Source: CAXTEJ01 sp964243295 (lineage in GTDB: Bacteria > Actinomycetota > Actinomycetes > Actinomycetales > Angustibacteraceae). Taken from it: a stretch of 64,000 bases of DNA. The position numbers were made by a program, and so were the translations under genes. The notes under the pieces were generated by a model. It was not told the origin of the DNA. It did no database searches and saw only the letters and a program-made list of their open reading frames with translations. Positions 1 to 8,691 of the stretch are shown in pieces; the stretch's first letter is position 1; each line of letters starts with the position of its first letter. The DNA lies in assembly GCA_964243295.1 (NCBI GenBank), contig CAXTEJ010000001.1:62001-126000 (forward strand), read 5' to 3'.

Positions 1-749
1 GGGGCGCGAGCTACTGGGTCATCGACGGGCTGCGCGTGCAGGCCGTCGACGCCGGCCGCGACGCCCTCTTCATGGGCGGCGGCACCGGGTGGGTCGTGCG
101 CAACAGCGAGTTCAGCGGGGCGCTGAAGACCGGGGCCTACTCCAACGTCAGCATCGGCTCCGACATCTACGGCACCGGCGCACCCAGCAAGTTCGCCTTC
201 ACCGGCAACTGCGTGCACGACGCCGCCCGGTCGACACGCGTCAACACCGACCACAACGTCTACGTCAACTACCCGGGCACTCCCGGCTCGGGCGGCGTGA
301 TCTCGCGCAACGTCATCTTCAACCACGTCAACGGCGTGGGGATCAAGATCGGCAACGGCGGGGCGGTGCGCGCGCCCGGCCCGTGGAACGTCAAGGTCGA
401 GTACAACACCATCGCCCAGGGCGGCCGGCAGATCCTGCTGCACGCCGACGTCCGCGACAACACGATGAGCCGCAACCTGCTCGCCGCCTCGACGGAGAGG
501 TTCACGAAGGTCAACGAGACGACCTCGGTCTACTTCAACCTCGTGGTCGGCAAGGGCAACGTCATGGCCAACAACTACGCCGCCGGCTCGACGAGGTTCT
601 CCTTCGGCACCAACGTGGCGCTGCAGGGCTTCAACGCCGTGCGCTCGAGCCCCGGCTTCACCAGCACCGGCTGCGGTGGCTTCAAGCCGAGCAACCCGGT
701 CGCCGCCGCCTTCGGCCGGTACGCCGGCACGGCCTACGCTCGGCGCTGA
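1..749 (+). CDS. Right-handed parallel beta-helix protein, 5' partial
   Basis: The reading frame is already open at base 3, so the gene begins before the window; about 248 C-terminal residues are present. The protein is rich in short N-x-[IVF] and G-x-N turns, for example VRNSEFSG, ISRNVIFNH, VEYNTIAQGG and MSRNLLAAS, spaced about 22-30 residues apart. That is the pattern of parallel beta-helix (PbH1, pectate-lyase-like) coils. Such proteins are usually secreted polysaccharide lyases, hydrolases or surface proteins, but no catalytic signature can be assigned from this fragment, and the signal peptide would lie outside the window. Fold call is fairly secure; enzymatic role unknown. Confidence 0.7.
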   Translation, partial: GASYWVIDGLRVQAVDAGRDALFMGGGTGWVVRNSEFSGALKTGAYSNVSIGSDIYGTGAPSKFAFTGNCVHDAARSTRVNTDHNVYVNYPGTPGSGGVISRNVIFNHVNGVGIKIGNGGAVRAPGPWNVKVEYNTIAQGGRQILLHADVRDNTMSRNLLAASTERFTKVNETTSVYFNLVVGKGNVMANNYAAGSTRFSFGTNVALQGFNAVRSSPGFTSTGCGGFKPSNPVAAAFGRYAGTAYARR

Positions 750-833
750 CCCTCGGCTCGGCCGCCCGGCTGAGCGCCGTCCAGGTGGCATCGCGGCATC
801 GGTTGCGTACGGTTACCGGCCAGTAGCATCATG

Positions 834-851
834 GGTTACCGACCGGTAACC
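834..851. promoter_or_regulatory. TetR-type operator ahead of fadE5
   Basis: GGTTACC and GGTAACC form perfect 7-bp inverted arms around GACC, and a half-copy (GGTTACCGGCCAGTA) lies 23 bp upstream at 811-825. A possible promoter (TTGCGT at 803-808, TAGCAT at 824-829, spacing 15, slightly short) puts the palindrome at about +1. The core TACCGACCGGTA resembles operators of acyl-CoA-sensing TetR (FadR/PfmR-like) repressors, which fits the downstream fatty-acid gene. Regulator identity is inferred; it is not encoded nearby. Confidence 0.55.
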
Positions 852-887
852 TCGCGCCGCACGCCTCACCGCCCGGAGGGACCCGCC

Positions 888-2759
888 ATGGGCCACTACT
901 CGTCCAACGTCCGCGACCTCGAGTTCAACCTGTTCGAGGTGCTGGGCCGCCAGCAGGTGCTCGGCACCGGTCCCTACGCCGACATCGACGTCGACACGGC
1001 GCGCGAGATGGTGCGCGAGGTGGCCCGGCTGTCGGAGAACGAGCTGGCCGCGTCGCTGGTCGAGTCCGACCGCAACCCCCCGGTGTTCGACCCCGCCACC
1101 CACGAGGTCGCCCTGCCCGAGGCGTTCCGGCGCAGCTACCAGGCCTACCTTGACGCCGAGTGGTGGCGCACCGACATCCCCGCCGAGCTCGGCGGCACGG
1201 TGATCCCCCCGTCGCTGCGCTGGGCGCTCGCCGAGATGGTGCTCGGCTCGAACCCCGCGGTGCACATGTACTCCTCCGGCTTCGCGTTCTCCAAGGTGCT
1301 CTACCTGCACGGCACGCCCGACCAGCGGCGGCTGGCCCAGCACACCGTCGACCAGCGGTGGGGCGCGACGATGGTGCTCACCGAGCCCGATGCCGGGTCG
1401 GACGTCGGCGCCGCCCGCACCAGGGCCGTGCAGCAGCCCGACGGCAGCTGGCACATCACCGGCGTCAAGCGCTTCATCACCAGCGCCGAGGCCGACATCT
1501 TCGACAACGTCATCCACTTCGTGCTCGCCCGCCGCGAGGGCGCCGGCCCCGGCACCAAGGGCCTGAGCCTGTTCGTCGTGCCCAAGCGGCACGTCGACCT
1601 CGAGACCGGCGCCATGGGCGAGCGCAACGGCGCGTTCGTCACCCACGTCGAGCACAAGATGGGCCTGAAGGTCTCGACCACCTGCGAGGTGCGCTTCGGC
1701 GAGGTCGACGGCATCCCGGCCGTGGGCACGCTGCTCGGCGACGTCCACGACGGCATCGCGCAGATGTTCACGATCATCGAGTTCGCCCGCATGATGGTCG
1801 GCACCAAGGCCATCGCGACGCTGTCGACCGGCTACCTGAACGCCCTGGCCTTCGCCAAGACGCGGGTGCAGGGCGCCGACCTCACGCAGCTGACCGACAA
1901 GACCGCGCCGCGCGTCACGATCACCCACCACCCCGACGTCCGCCGGTCGCTGATGACGCAGAAGGCGTACGCCGAGGGCCTGCGCGCGCTCGTGCTCTAC
2001 ACCGCGAGCCAGCAGGACACCGTCGACGCCGCAGGCCTGACCGCCGGGTCGGAGGCGTTCGCCGAGGGCACGCCCGAGGACATGGCCGCGCGCGTCAACG
2101 ACCTGCTGCTGCCGCTGGTCAAGGGCTGCGGCTCCGAGCGCGCGTGGGTGCTGCTGGGCACCGAGTCGCTGCAGACGTTCGGCGGCTCGGGGTTCCTCCA
2201 GGACTACCCGGTCGAGCAGTACGTGCGCGACGCCAAGATCGACACCCTCTACGAGGGCACGACCGCGATCCAGGGCCAGGACTTCTTCTTCCGCAAGATC
2301 GTGCGCGACAAGGGCCAGGCCTTCGGGCACCTGTGCTCGCAGATCCAGGAGCACGTCAAGGGCGGCGCCGCCGAGTCGCTCGCCACCGAGCGCGAGCTGC
2401 TCGGCCGGGCGCTGGACGACGTGCAGGCCATGGTCGGCACGATGGTCGGCTCGCTGATGGCGGCCGACGCCCGGCAGGGCGGAGACGTGCGCAACCTGTA
2501 CAAGGTGGGCCAGAACACCTCCCGCCTGCTGCTCGCCACCGGCGACCTCGTCGTCGGCTGGCTGCTGCTGCGCCAGGCCGAGGTCGCGACCGCCGCGCTC
2601 GCCGGTGAGGTGTCAGTGCCCGACCGGGCGTTCTACACCGGCAAGGTGGCGGCGGCGTCGTTCTTCGCACGCACGGTGCTGCCCCGGATCAGCGCCGAGC
2701 GGACCATCGCCGAGGCCGTCGACAACGCCCTGATGGACGTGCCGGAGGAGGCCTTCTGA
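888..2759 (+). CDS. fadE5: Acyl-CoA dehydrogenase, FadE5 type
   Basis: A flavoprotein of 623 residues that introduces the alpha-beta double bond into acyl-CoA in beta-oxidation, passing electrons to ETF. It follows mycobacterial FadE5 closely along its length: the N-terminus MGHYSSNVRDLEFNLFEV, MVLTEPDAGSDVG, IAQMFTIIEFARMMVGTKAIA and DAKIDTLYEGTTAIQ are all recognisable, with E456 of the YEGT motif as the expected catalytic base. The long form with a C-terminal extension is typical of this clade. The ATG at 888 is chosen over one at 831 because GGAGGG lies 7 bp upstream and homologues start there; the upstream ATG overlaps the operator. It appears monocistronic and probably regulated by the palindrome before it. 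Confidence 0.93.
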   Translation: MGHYSSNVRDLEFNLFEVLGRQQVLGTGPYADIDVDTAREMVREVARLSENELAASLVESDRNPPVFDPATHEVALPEAFRRSYQAYLDAEWWRTDIPAELGGTVIPPSLRWALAEMVLGSNPAVHMYSSGFAFSKVLYLHGTPDQRRLAQHTVDQRWGATMVLTEPDAGSDVGAARTRAVQQPDGSWHITGVKRFITSAEADIFDNVIHFVLARREGAGPGTKGLSLFVVPKRHVDLETGAMGERNGAFVTHVEHKMGLKVSTTCEVRFGEVDGIPAVGTLLGDVHDGIAQMFTIIEFARMMVGTKAIATLSTGYLNALAFAKTRVQGADLTQLTDKTAPRVTITHHPDVRRSLMTQKAYAEGLRALVLYTASQQDTVDAAGLTAGSEAFAEGTPEDMAARVNDLLLPLVKGCGSERAWVLLGTESLQTFGGSGFLQDYPVEQYVRDAKIDTLYEGTTAIQGQDFFFRKIVRDKGQAFGHLCSQIQEHVKGGAAESLATERELLGRALDDVQAMVGTMVGSLMAADARQGGDVRNLYKVGQNTSRLLLATGDLVVGWLLLRQAEVATAALAGEVSVPDRAFYTGKVAAASFFARTVLPRISAERTIAEAVDNALMDVPEEAF

Positions 2760-2948
2760 GCCGCAGGCCCTGGACGCGCCCGAACGGGTGAGGGTCTGCC
2801 GTCGTCGCAGCGGGCCGTGCCGTCCGAGACCGTCGTCCGCCGCGACGCACCGGTCGTCGAGGAGCGCGTCTACCGCGACGAGGTCTGACCCCGGTCGGTC
2901 ACCGCGGCAGCTCGTCCTGCGCCTGCGTGCGGCGCAGCACGTGGAGCG

Positions 2949-3782
2949 TCACCGCAGCCGCCGGTCGGCGAGCACCGGGAACGACTCGCGCGCCTGCGCC
3001 ACGTCGTCGAGGTCGAGCGTCACCGACAGGACCTGCTCGGCGTCGCCCGCCTCGGCGACGACGTCACCGCGGGCGTCGACGACCTGGCTGCGTCCGCCCA
3101 TCGGGGTGCGGGCGTGGGTGCCGGCGGTGTTGAGCGCCAGCAGCGGGGTCTGGTTCTCCAGCGCCCGCGCCCGCCCGAGCAGCGTCCAGTGGGCGACCCG
3201 AGCCGCCGGCCAGGCGGCGGGCAGCGCGACGACCGCGGCGCCGGCGTCCAGCAGGGCGCGGAAGAGCTCGGGGAAGCGCAGGTCGTAGCAGGTGGCGAGA
3301 CCCAGGCGCACGGGGTCGCCCCCGGACGCCGGCCGCGGGACGTCGACGGTCACCACGTCGGTGCCGGCCTCCAGCAGCAGCGGCTCGCCGGCGCCGAAGC
3401 CGAACCGGTGGACCTTGCGGTAGGTGGCGAGCAGCGTGCCGTCGGGGCCGAGCACGACCGAGGTGTTCCACAGCCCGCGCCCCTGCTCACCGTGGTCGGC
3501 GCCGTCCGCCGCGACCTCGACGAGCGACCCGGCGTGCAGCACGAGGCCGGCGTCGCGAGCGGCGTCGGCCATCGCGGTGACGACCGGGCCGTCGAGCGGC
3601 TCGGCGCGGTCGGGCCACTCGCGGTAGGAGAAGCCGCCCGGCGCCCACAGCTCGGGCAGCACCACCAGGTCGTGACCGGCCTGCGCGCGCACCAGCGCGG
3701 CGACCCGCTCGACGCGGTCGGCGACGGTCTCGGCGTCGTCGTAGGCCAGCTGCACCAGCGCGACCCGCAGCGTGCTGCTCAC
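2949..3782 (-). CDS. Carbon-nitrogen hydrolase (nitrilase superfamily)
   Basis: This 277-residue protein has the complete nitrilase-superfamily triad: E44 in VVLPELW, K123 in TYRKVHRFGFG and C165 in LATCYDLRFPEL. YRKVH and the C-Y-D-L-R-F-P-E run resemble the omega-amidase/Nit family, which hydrolyses omega-amides such as 2-oxoglutaramate or deaminated glutathione; the true substrate is not determinable. It is cytoplasmic, with no signal peptide. The GTG start overlaps the stop of the upstream CopD-CtaG gene (GTGA), so the two are translationally coupled, although no functional link is obvious. Bases 2760-2948 downstream hold nothing I can support. Confidence 0.88.
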   Translation of the reverse strand: MSSTLRVALVQLAYDDAETVADRVERVAALVRAQAGHDLVVLPELWAPGGFSYREWPDRAEPLDGPVVTAMADAARDAGLVLHAGSLVEVAADGADHGEQGRGLWNTSVVLGPDGTLLATYRKVHRFGFGAGEPLLLEAGTDVVTVDVPRPASGGDPVRLGLATCYDLRFPELFRALLDAGAAVVALPAAWPAARVAHWTLLGRARALENQTPLLALNTAGTHARTPMGGRSQVVDARGDVVAEAGDAEQVLSVTLDLDDVAQARESFPVLADRRLR

Positions 3783-5818
3783 GCGTGACGCTGCTCTCCG
3801 GCGGCGAGCGCCGCCAGCCGGGCGTTGTAGTCGGCGAGCTCGGCGTCACCGTCGCGGTCGGCGGCGCGGTCGCTGCGACGGCTCTCGCGGTCGTCCGAGC
3901 GCACCCACGCCCAGGCCACCCCCATGCCGAGGATGACGGTGGGCAGCTCGCCGATGCCCCAGGCGATGCTGCCGCCGAGCTGCTGGTCGAGCAGCGGCGA
4001 CCGGCCCCAGGTGCGGCCCAGCGCGGTCAGCACGTCGGGCGCCAGCAGCCGGCTGCCTTGCAGCAGCGCGACGCCGAAGAACGCGTGGAACGCCATGGTC
4101 GCGAACAGCACCAGCAGCCGCAGCGGGTACGCCGGCCGCGCCGGGCCCGGGTCGACGCCGATCAGCACCGAACTGAACAGGTAGCCGGCGAGCAGGAAGT
4201 GCACGGTCATCAGGACGTGACCGGTGTGGGTGCGCAGCGACAGCTCGAACAGCGGCGAGTAGTAGAACGCGATGAGGCTGCCGGCGAAGATCCCCGCCGC
4301 GACGATCGGGTTGCTGAGCAGCGTCACGAACCGGCTGTGGACGACGGACAGCAGCCACTCGCGCGGGCCACGGCTGCCATCGCGGCGGGCGGTCATAGCG
4401 CGCATGGCCAGCGAGACGGGCGCGCCCAGCACCAGCAGCGGGGGGACGACCATCGACAGCGTCATGTGGCCGAGCATGTGGGCGCTGAAGAGCACCCGGC
4501 CGTAGATGCCCGGGGCGCCGCTGGTGACCCACACCAGGACCACCAGGCCGAGCAGCCACGACACCGTGCGCAGCACCGACCACCGGTCGCCGCGCTGGGC
4601 GAGCCGTCGTACGCCCACGAGGTAGGCGCCGCCGAGCACGGCCACCACGGTCAGCCACAGCAGGTCGGGGCGGACGTCGGTCAGCCACTGCGCCCCGCTG
4701 ATCGGCCCGGGCAGCGGGTAGCCGGTGATCTGCTCCGCGAGGCCGGTGCCGTCGTCGAGCACCTGCGGCTTCGGCGGCGCGCTCGCCGACAGCGCGACGC
4801 CCAGGCCGGTGGCGACGCCCATGAGGGCGAGCTCGGTGACCACGAGCCGCCAGAACGCGGGCCCCCGGCCCTGGCGCAGGCCGGCGATCAGCGTGCTGCG
4901 GTGCCGCCATCCGGCAGCACCGAGGGCGAGCAGCACGGCGGTCTTCGCCACCAGCAACCCGCCGTAGGAGGTGGCCAGGTCGCCCCAGCCGCCGAGCTGC
5001 AGCGCGGCGTTGACGACGCCCGAGACGGCCACGAGCCCGAAGCACCAGGCGGCCAGCGTGGAGTAGCGGCTGACGGCGTCGGCCGTCGCCGCGCCGAGGT
5101 CGCGGCGCAGCAGGACCAGCGCGGCGAGCCCGCCCAGCCAGATGGTCACGCCCACCAGGTGCATCGCCAGGCTGTCGACCGCCAGCTCGTGGCCCTTGGT
5201 GCCGGCCGCGTGGCCGGTCAGCGCGAGCGGCATCAGCGCCAGCAGCGACAGCAGCGCCATCCACCCCACCGTGCTCTCGCGCGTCGCCATCGCGGCGCCG
5301 ACCGCCACGACCATCGCGAGGGTGGTGCTGACCAGCAGCGCGCGCAGCACGCCGATCTCGGTGACGAAGTGGCTGAGCTGGGTGACGAAGCCCGGGCTCG
5401 TCACCGGGGCGCCCGCGAGGCTGGAGTAGCTCAGCACCACCACGAGGGCGGAGGTCACGACCCACACCACGGCCGCCACCGCGGCGTAGCGGGTGGCCGC
5501 GAGCGCGACGCCGTCGATGGGTCGGGCCGCGGCGTCGAGCCGGCCGCCGGCCTCGCGCCGGGCCCGCCGCTCGCGGGCTGGCAGCGCGTAGGCGGTGAGC
5601 ACGAGCAGCCCGACCGTCAGCGCGGCGGCGAGGTCGGACACGGCGCGGACGACGGGCAGGCCCCACCGGGTCAGCGCGCCGGAGTCGTCGACGAGGGTGG
5701 CGGCAGCCGCGCCGGTGGCGACCATGCCGACCACGAGCGCGCCGATCCCCGCCGCGGCGGTGAGCCCGAGCGCGGTCGGCCGCGTCGCCCGGGTGGGAGT
5801 CGTCGTCACGGTGGCCAC
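3779..5818 (-). CDS. CopD-CtaG fusion: copper/cytochrome oxidase assembly membrane protein
   Basis: A polytopic membrane protein of about 680 residues. The N-terminal half has many hydrophobic helices with a CopD-like core (LTGHAAGTKGHELAVDSLAMHLVG and the following LGGLAAL, about residues 200-340), a family tied to copper uptake. The C-terminal half (from about residue 400) is a CtaG/caa3-type cytochrome oxidase assembly domain with conserved histidines in FSAHMLGHMTLSM and LMTVHFLLAGYLF. This CopD-CtaG fusion is common in actinobacteria. Start is uncertain: GTG at 5818 and GTG at 5809 both lie just after GGAG, and an ATG at 5884 would add 22 residues that look non-conserved. Its stop overlaps the nitrilase-family start. 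Confidence 0.85.
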   Translation of the reverse strand: MATVTTTPTRATRPTALGLTAAAGIGALVVGMVATGAAAATLVDDSGALTRWGLPVVRAVSDLAAALTVGLLVLTAYALPARERRARREAGGRLDAAARPIDGVALAATRYAAVAAVVWVVTSALVVVLSYSSLAGAPVTSPGFVTQLSHFVTEIGVLRALLVSTTLAMVVAVGAAMATRESTVGWMALLSLLALMPLALTGHAAGTKGHELAVDSLAMHLVGVTIWLGGLAALVLLRRDLGAATADAVSRYSTLAAWCFGLVAVSGVVNAALQLGGWGDLATSYGGLLVAKTAVLLALGAAGWRHRSTLIAGLRQGRGPAFWRLVVTELALMGVATGLGVALSASAPPKPQVLDDGTGLAEQITGYPLPGPISGAQWLTDVRPDLLWLTVVAVLGGAYLVGVRRLAQRGDRWSVLRTVSWLLGLVVLVWVTSGAPGIYGRVLFSAHMLGHMTLSMVVPPLLVLGAPVSLAMRAMTARRDGSRGPREWLLSVVHSRFVTLLSNPIVAAGIFAGSLIAFYYSPLFELSLRTHTGHVLMTVHFLLAGYLFSSVLIGVDPGPARPAYPLRLLVLFATMAFHAFFGVALLQGSRLLAPDVLTALGRTWGRSPLLDQQLGGSIAWGIGELPTVILGMGVAWAWVRSDDRESRRSDRAADRDGDAELADYNARLAALAAGEQRHA

Positions 5819-5894
5819 GACTCCAGGGTAGGTCGCCCCGCGCGAGCCTGCGGAGCCGTGACCGCACGCGGTGTCCGACGTCACCCACCCTGCC

Positions 5895-5992
5895 CGTGAT
5901 CATGCAGACCCGGCCCGCTCCCCGCCCCCTCCCGGACCCCGCGTGATCATGCGATCCCGACCCGCCTGGCCCCACCTCCACCGTGATCATGC
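5895..5992. repeat. Three copies of a short CGTGATCATGC intergenic repeat
   Basis: CGTGATCATGC occurs at 5895-5905, 5942-5952 and 5982-5992, the last two extended by GATCCCG and a CTCGC/CCCGC tail. A fourth copy lies in another intergenic gap at 39052-39062. The core TGATCA is palindromic. The stretch 5819-6067 contains no plausible gene; these repeats are its only structure. Confidence 0.7.
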
Positions 5993-6067
5993 GATCCCGG
6001 CTCGCTGCACGCGGGCCGCTTCCTCTCACCAAGGTGCCGTCGCGGGGAATGGGCGTCACAGTTGTCC

Positions 6068-6092
6068 GGTTGGTTGTATGTAGCAAGCAACC
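6068..6092. promoter_or_regulatory. MarR-type operator of the efflux operon
   Basis: Inverted arms GGTTGnTTG and CAAnCAACC are separated by 7 bp, 24 bp before the marR start. TTG/CAA-armed palindromes of this size are typical MarR-family sites, and the position fits autorepression of the marR-DHA2 operon. Confidence 0.6.
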
Positions 6093-6115
6093 ACGGATCT
6101 CGGTCAGGAGGCACC

Positions 6116-6706
6116 ATGTCGACCACGCAGGCGCCTGCTGACGTCGACGGGCCGGACGGCGCGGCCACCTCACCGGGTGCCGTCGTCGCCGAAGAGCTCG
6201 GCCACCTCGCGCGGCTGATCCAGAGCCTGAAGTCGCATTCCGCCCCCGCGCCGCGCGGGTTGGAGTGGTCGACGTACATGGTGCTCCTGCACCTGGTGAA
6301 GCACGGCCCGCAGCGCTCGGGCTCGCTGGCGGACCTGCTGCACTCCGATCCCTCGACGGTCAGCCGCCAGGCCAGCGCCCTGGTCGACCTGGGGCTGGTC
6401 GACCGCGAGACCGACCCCGCGGACCGCCGGGCCGTGCGGCTCGCGGCCACCGCGCAGGGACGCCAGCTGTTCGACGAGGCGCGCGCCCAGCGGATCCGGG
6501 TGCTCGACGGGGTCATGAGCGACTGGCCGCACGCCGACGCCCAGGCCCTGGCCGAGCTGATGCGCCGCTTCAACCGCGACCTCGAGGCCCACCTCGTCGC
6601 CACGACCGGTCACACCTCCATCGGCCATCCCGGCCCCCACCCCCACGCGCCCGCCACGGACGCGAGCCACACGACCGCCACACCATCCACGCAGGAGCAG
6701 ACATGA
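6116..6706 (+). CDS. MarR-family transcriptional regulator
   Basis: A 196-residue winged-helix regulator. The helix-turn-helix lies around residues 60-90 (QRSGSLADLLHSDPSTVSRQ), followed by the wing signature DRETDPADRRAVRLAAT, whose DxRxxRL-like stretch is diagnostic of MarR proteins. The C-terminal ~30 residues are His/Pro/Thr rich and look disordered. ATG at 6116 is chosen for its AGGAGG box 4 bp upstream; a TTG at 6062 would run through the operator. The stop overlaps the start of the DHA2 transporter (ATGA), so repressor and pump are one operon. A drug or phenolic ligand is the usual inducer in such pairs; none is identifiable here. Confidence 0.9.
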   Translation: MSTTQAPADVDGPDGAATSPGAVVAEELGHLARLIQSLKSHSAPAPRGLEWSTYMVLLHLVKHGPQRSGSLADLLHSDPSTVSRQASALVDLGLVDRETDPADRRAVRLAATAQGRQLFDEARAQRIRVLDGVMSDWPHADAQALAELMRRFNRDLEAHLVATTGHTSIGHPGPHPHAPATDASHTTATPSTQEQT

Positions 6707-8611
6707 GCACCGAGGTACGAGCCGCGGGCGGACCGGCCACACCGGACGCCGCAGCGGCGCCAGGCGCGCCAGATGTGGCGGGCGGTGGCAACGGGTCGCT
6801 GACCCACCGCCAGATCCTGACCATCCTCGGCGGCCTGATGATGGGCATGTTCCTGGCCGCCCTCGACCAGACCATCGTCGCGAGCGCCATCCGCACCATC
6901 GCCGACGACCTGCAGGGCCTGTCGGTGCAGGCGTGGGTGACGACGGCCTACCTGATCACCTCGACCATCACGACGCCGCTGTACGGCAAGCTGAGCGACA
7001 TCTACGGCCGCAAGCCGCTGTTCATCACCGCCATCACGATCTTCATCATCGGGTCGGCGCTGTCGGCGTTCTCGACCTCGATGTACATGCTCGCGGGGTT
7101 CCGTGCGCTGCAGGGCCTGGGCGCCGGCGGTCTGTTCTCGCTGGCCCTCGCCATCATCGGCGACATCGTCTCGCCGCGTGAGCGCGCGAAGTACCAGGGG
7201 TACTTCCTGGCCGTCTTCGGCACCTCCAGCGTGCTCGGCCCGGTCGTCGGCGGGTTCTTCGCCGGCGCCGACAGCATCCTCAGCATCACCGGCTGGCGCT
7301 GGGTCTTCCTGGTCAACGTGCCGATCGGCATCCTGGCGCTGTTCGTGGTCAACCACACGCTCAACATCGCCCACACCCNNNNNNNNNNAGCTGGTCCGCC
7401 TCGGGCTGCGCACCGTCGGTGACATCGCCCACACCCCGCGCGACCACCGCATCGACTACTGGGGCGCCGCGGCGCTCGTCGTCGGCCTGGTGCCGCTGCT
7501 GACGGTCGCCGAGCAGGGCCGCACCTGGGGCTGGGGTTCGGGCCGCTCGATCGTCTGCTACGTCGTCGGTGCCATCGGAGTGGTCGCGTTCGTCCTCGCC
7601 GAGAAGATGATGCGCGACGAGGCGCTGATCCCGCTGCGGCTGTTCAACGACCGCACGGTCGTCGTCAGCACCGTCGCCAACGTCGTCATCGGCATGGCCA
7701 TGTTCGGTGGCATCTCGGTGCTGCCGCTCTACCTGCAGATCGTCAAGGGCGCGAGCCCCACCGAGGCCGGTCTCCAGCTGCTGCCGCTGACGCTCGGCAT
7801 CATGACCGCGTCGATCTTCTCGGGGCAGATCATCTCGCGCACCGGCCGGTACAAGGTGTTCCCGATCCTCGGCACGGCGCTCATGGTGATCGGGCTCGTG
7901 CTCTTCAGTCAGGTCGGCGCCGACACCCCGGTCTGGCAGACCATGATCGTCATGGCCGTCTTCGGTTTCGGTCTCGGCAACAACCTGCAGCCGCTGGTGC
8001 TCGCCATCCAGAACATCGTCTCCCCCCGCGACATCGGCGTGGCGACGTCGTCGGCGACCTTCTTCCGCCAGATCGGTGGCACGCTGGGCGTCGCGATCTT
8101 CCTGTCGATCCTGTTCAGCTCGCTGCCCGGCAAGCTCAGCAGCGCCATCGCGGCTCTGCCGGCCGACCAGCAGCAGGCGCTCGGCAGGGCCGTCCCCGCG
8201 GGTGGCGGCGACGTCCTGAACGACTCGTCGTTCATCCAGCGGCTGCCGAGCGCGCTGGCCAAGCCGTTCCTGGTCGGCTTCTCCGACGCCATGGACCTGG
8301 TCTTCATCAGCGCCGCAGCCGTCGCCGTGGTCGGTCTGGTGGTCGTCCTGTTCCTTCCCCAGGTCGCGCTGCGCACCACCTCGGGCCTGGAGGCTGCCGC
8401 CGCCGAGCGTGCCACCGGCTCCGACGCGCGCCAGCCGGCTGAGCCGGCGTCCGACAGCGCGGGGCTCGCGGCATCCGGTTCGGCCGGGGTGCCGGCCGCT
8501 GAGTCGACCTCCGGGTCGCCCGGCACCGACTCTCAGGCCGCTGCGGCGGACGACGTCGCCGTCGCGCCGGAGTACCACGGCAAGCACGAGGCGCCGGGCG
8601 GGCGCTCCTAG
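6703..8611 (+). CDS. DHA2 (EmrB/QacA) MFS drug-efflux transporter, broken by an assembly gap
   Basis: Proton-driven 14-helix multidrug exporter. The N-terminal part shows MFLAALDQTIVASAIRTI (helix 1), the loop motif GKLSDIYGRKPLF and motif-C-like GTSSVLGPVVGGFF; the rest of the helices follow the gap and end in a ~70-residue Ala/Ser/Pro-rich tail. Ten Ns at 7379-7388 plus 35 foreign bases shift the frame from phase 1 to phase 2. The 13-mer ATCGCCCACACCC flanks the problem (7366-7378 and 7424-7436); collapsing the 58 bases between copies restores one 616-residue frame reading NIAHTPRDHRIDYWG, as expected for the family. The gene is therefore probably intact in the organism. It is coupled to marR by an ATGA overlap. 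Confidence 0.88.
7366..7436. other. Scaffold gap with probable misjoined 35-bp fragment
   Basis: Ten Ns (7379-7388) are followed by 35 bases that read LVRLGLRTVGD before rejoining the transporter. That peptide plus IAHTP matches the helix-hairpin-helix region of actinobacterial DNA polymerase IV (DinB), not an MFS protein. The 13-bp direct repeat on both sides is the likely point of misassembly. Confidence 0.75.
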
Positions 8612-8621
8612 CCCCGCACGA

Positions 8622-8675
8622 CCGTCACGACGAAGGGCCACCCGGCAGCTGCCGGGTGGCCCTTCGTCGTGACGG
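8622..8675. terminator. Bidirectional terminator, perfect 54-bp palindrome
   Basis: Bases 8622-8648 are exactly the reverse complement of 8649-8675 with no spacer (CCGTCACGACGAAGGG... to ...CCCTTCGTCGTGACGG). It lies between the convergent DHA2 and membrane-protein genes, so it probably terminates both transcripts. Confidence 0.88.
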
Positions 8676-8691
8676 CGGCGGCGCGGTCGGC

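Noticed and set aside
2817..2888. Short in-frame peptide after the fadE5 stop ending RDAPVVEERVYRDEV
   Set aside because: Composition looks protein-like and it is in the fadE5 phase, but it is only about 24 codons, has no ribosome site, and read-through has no support.
6703..8611. Natural frameshift pseudogene of the DHA2 transporter
   Set aside because: The frame change coincides with Ns and a direct repeat; collapsing the repeat restores a normal protein, so an assembly artefact is more likely.
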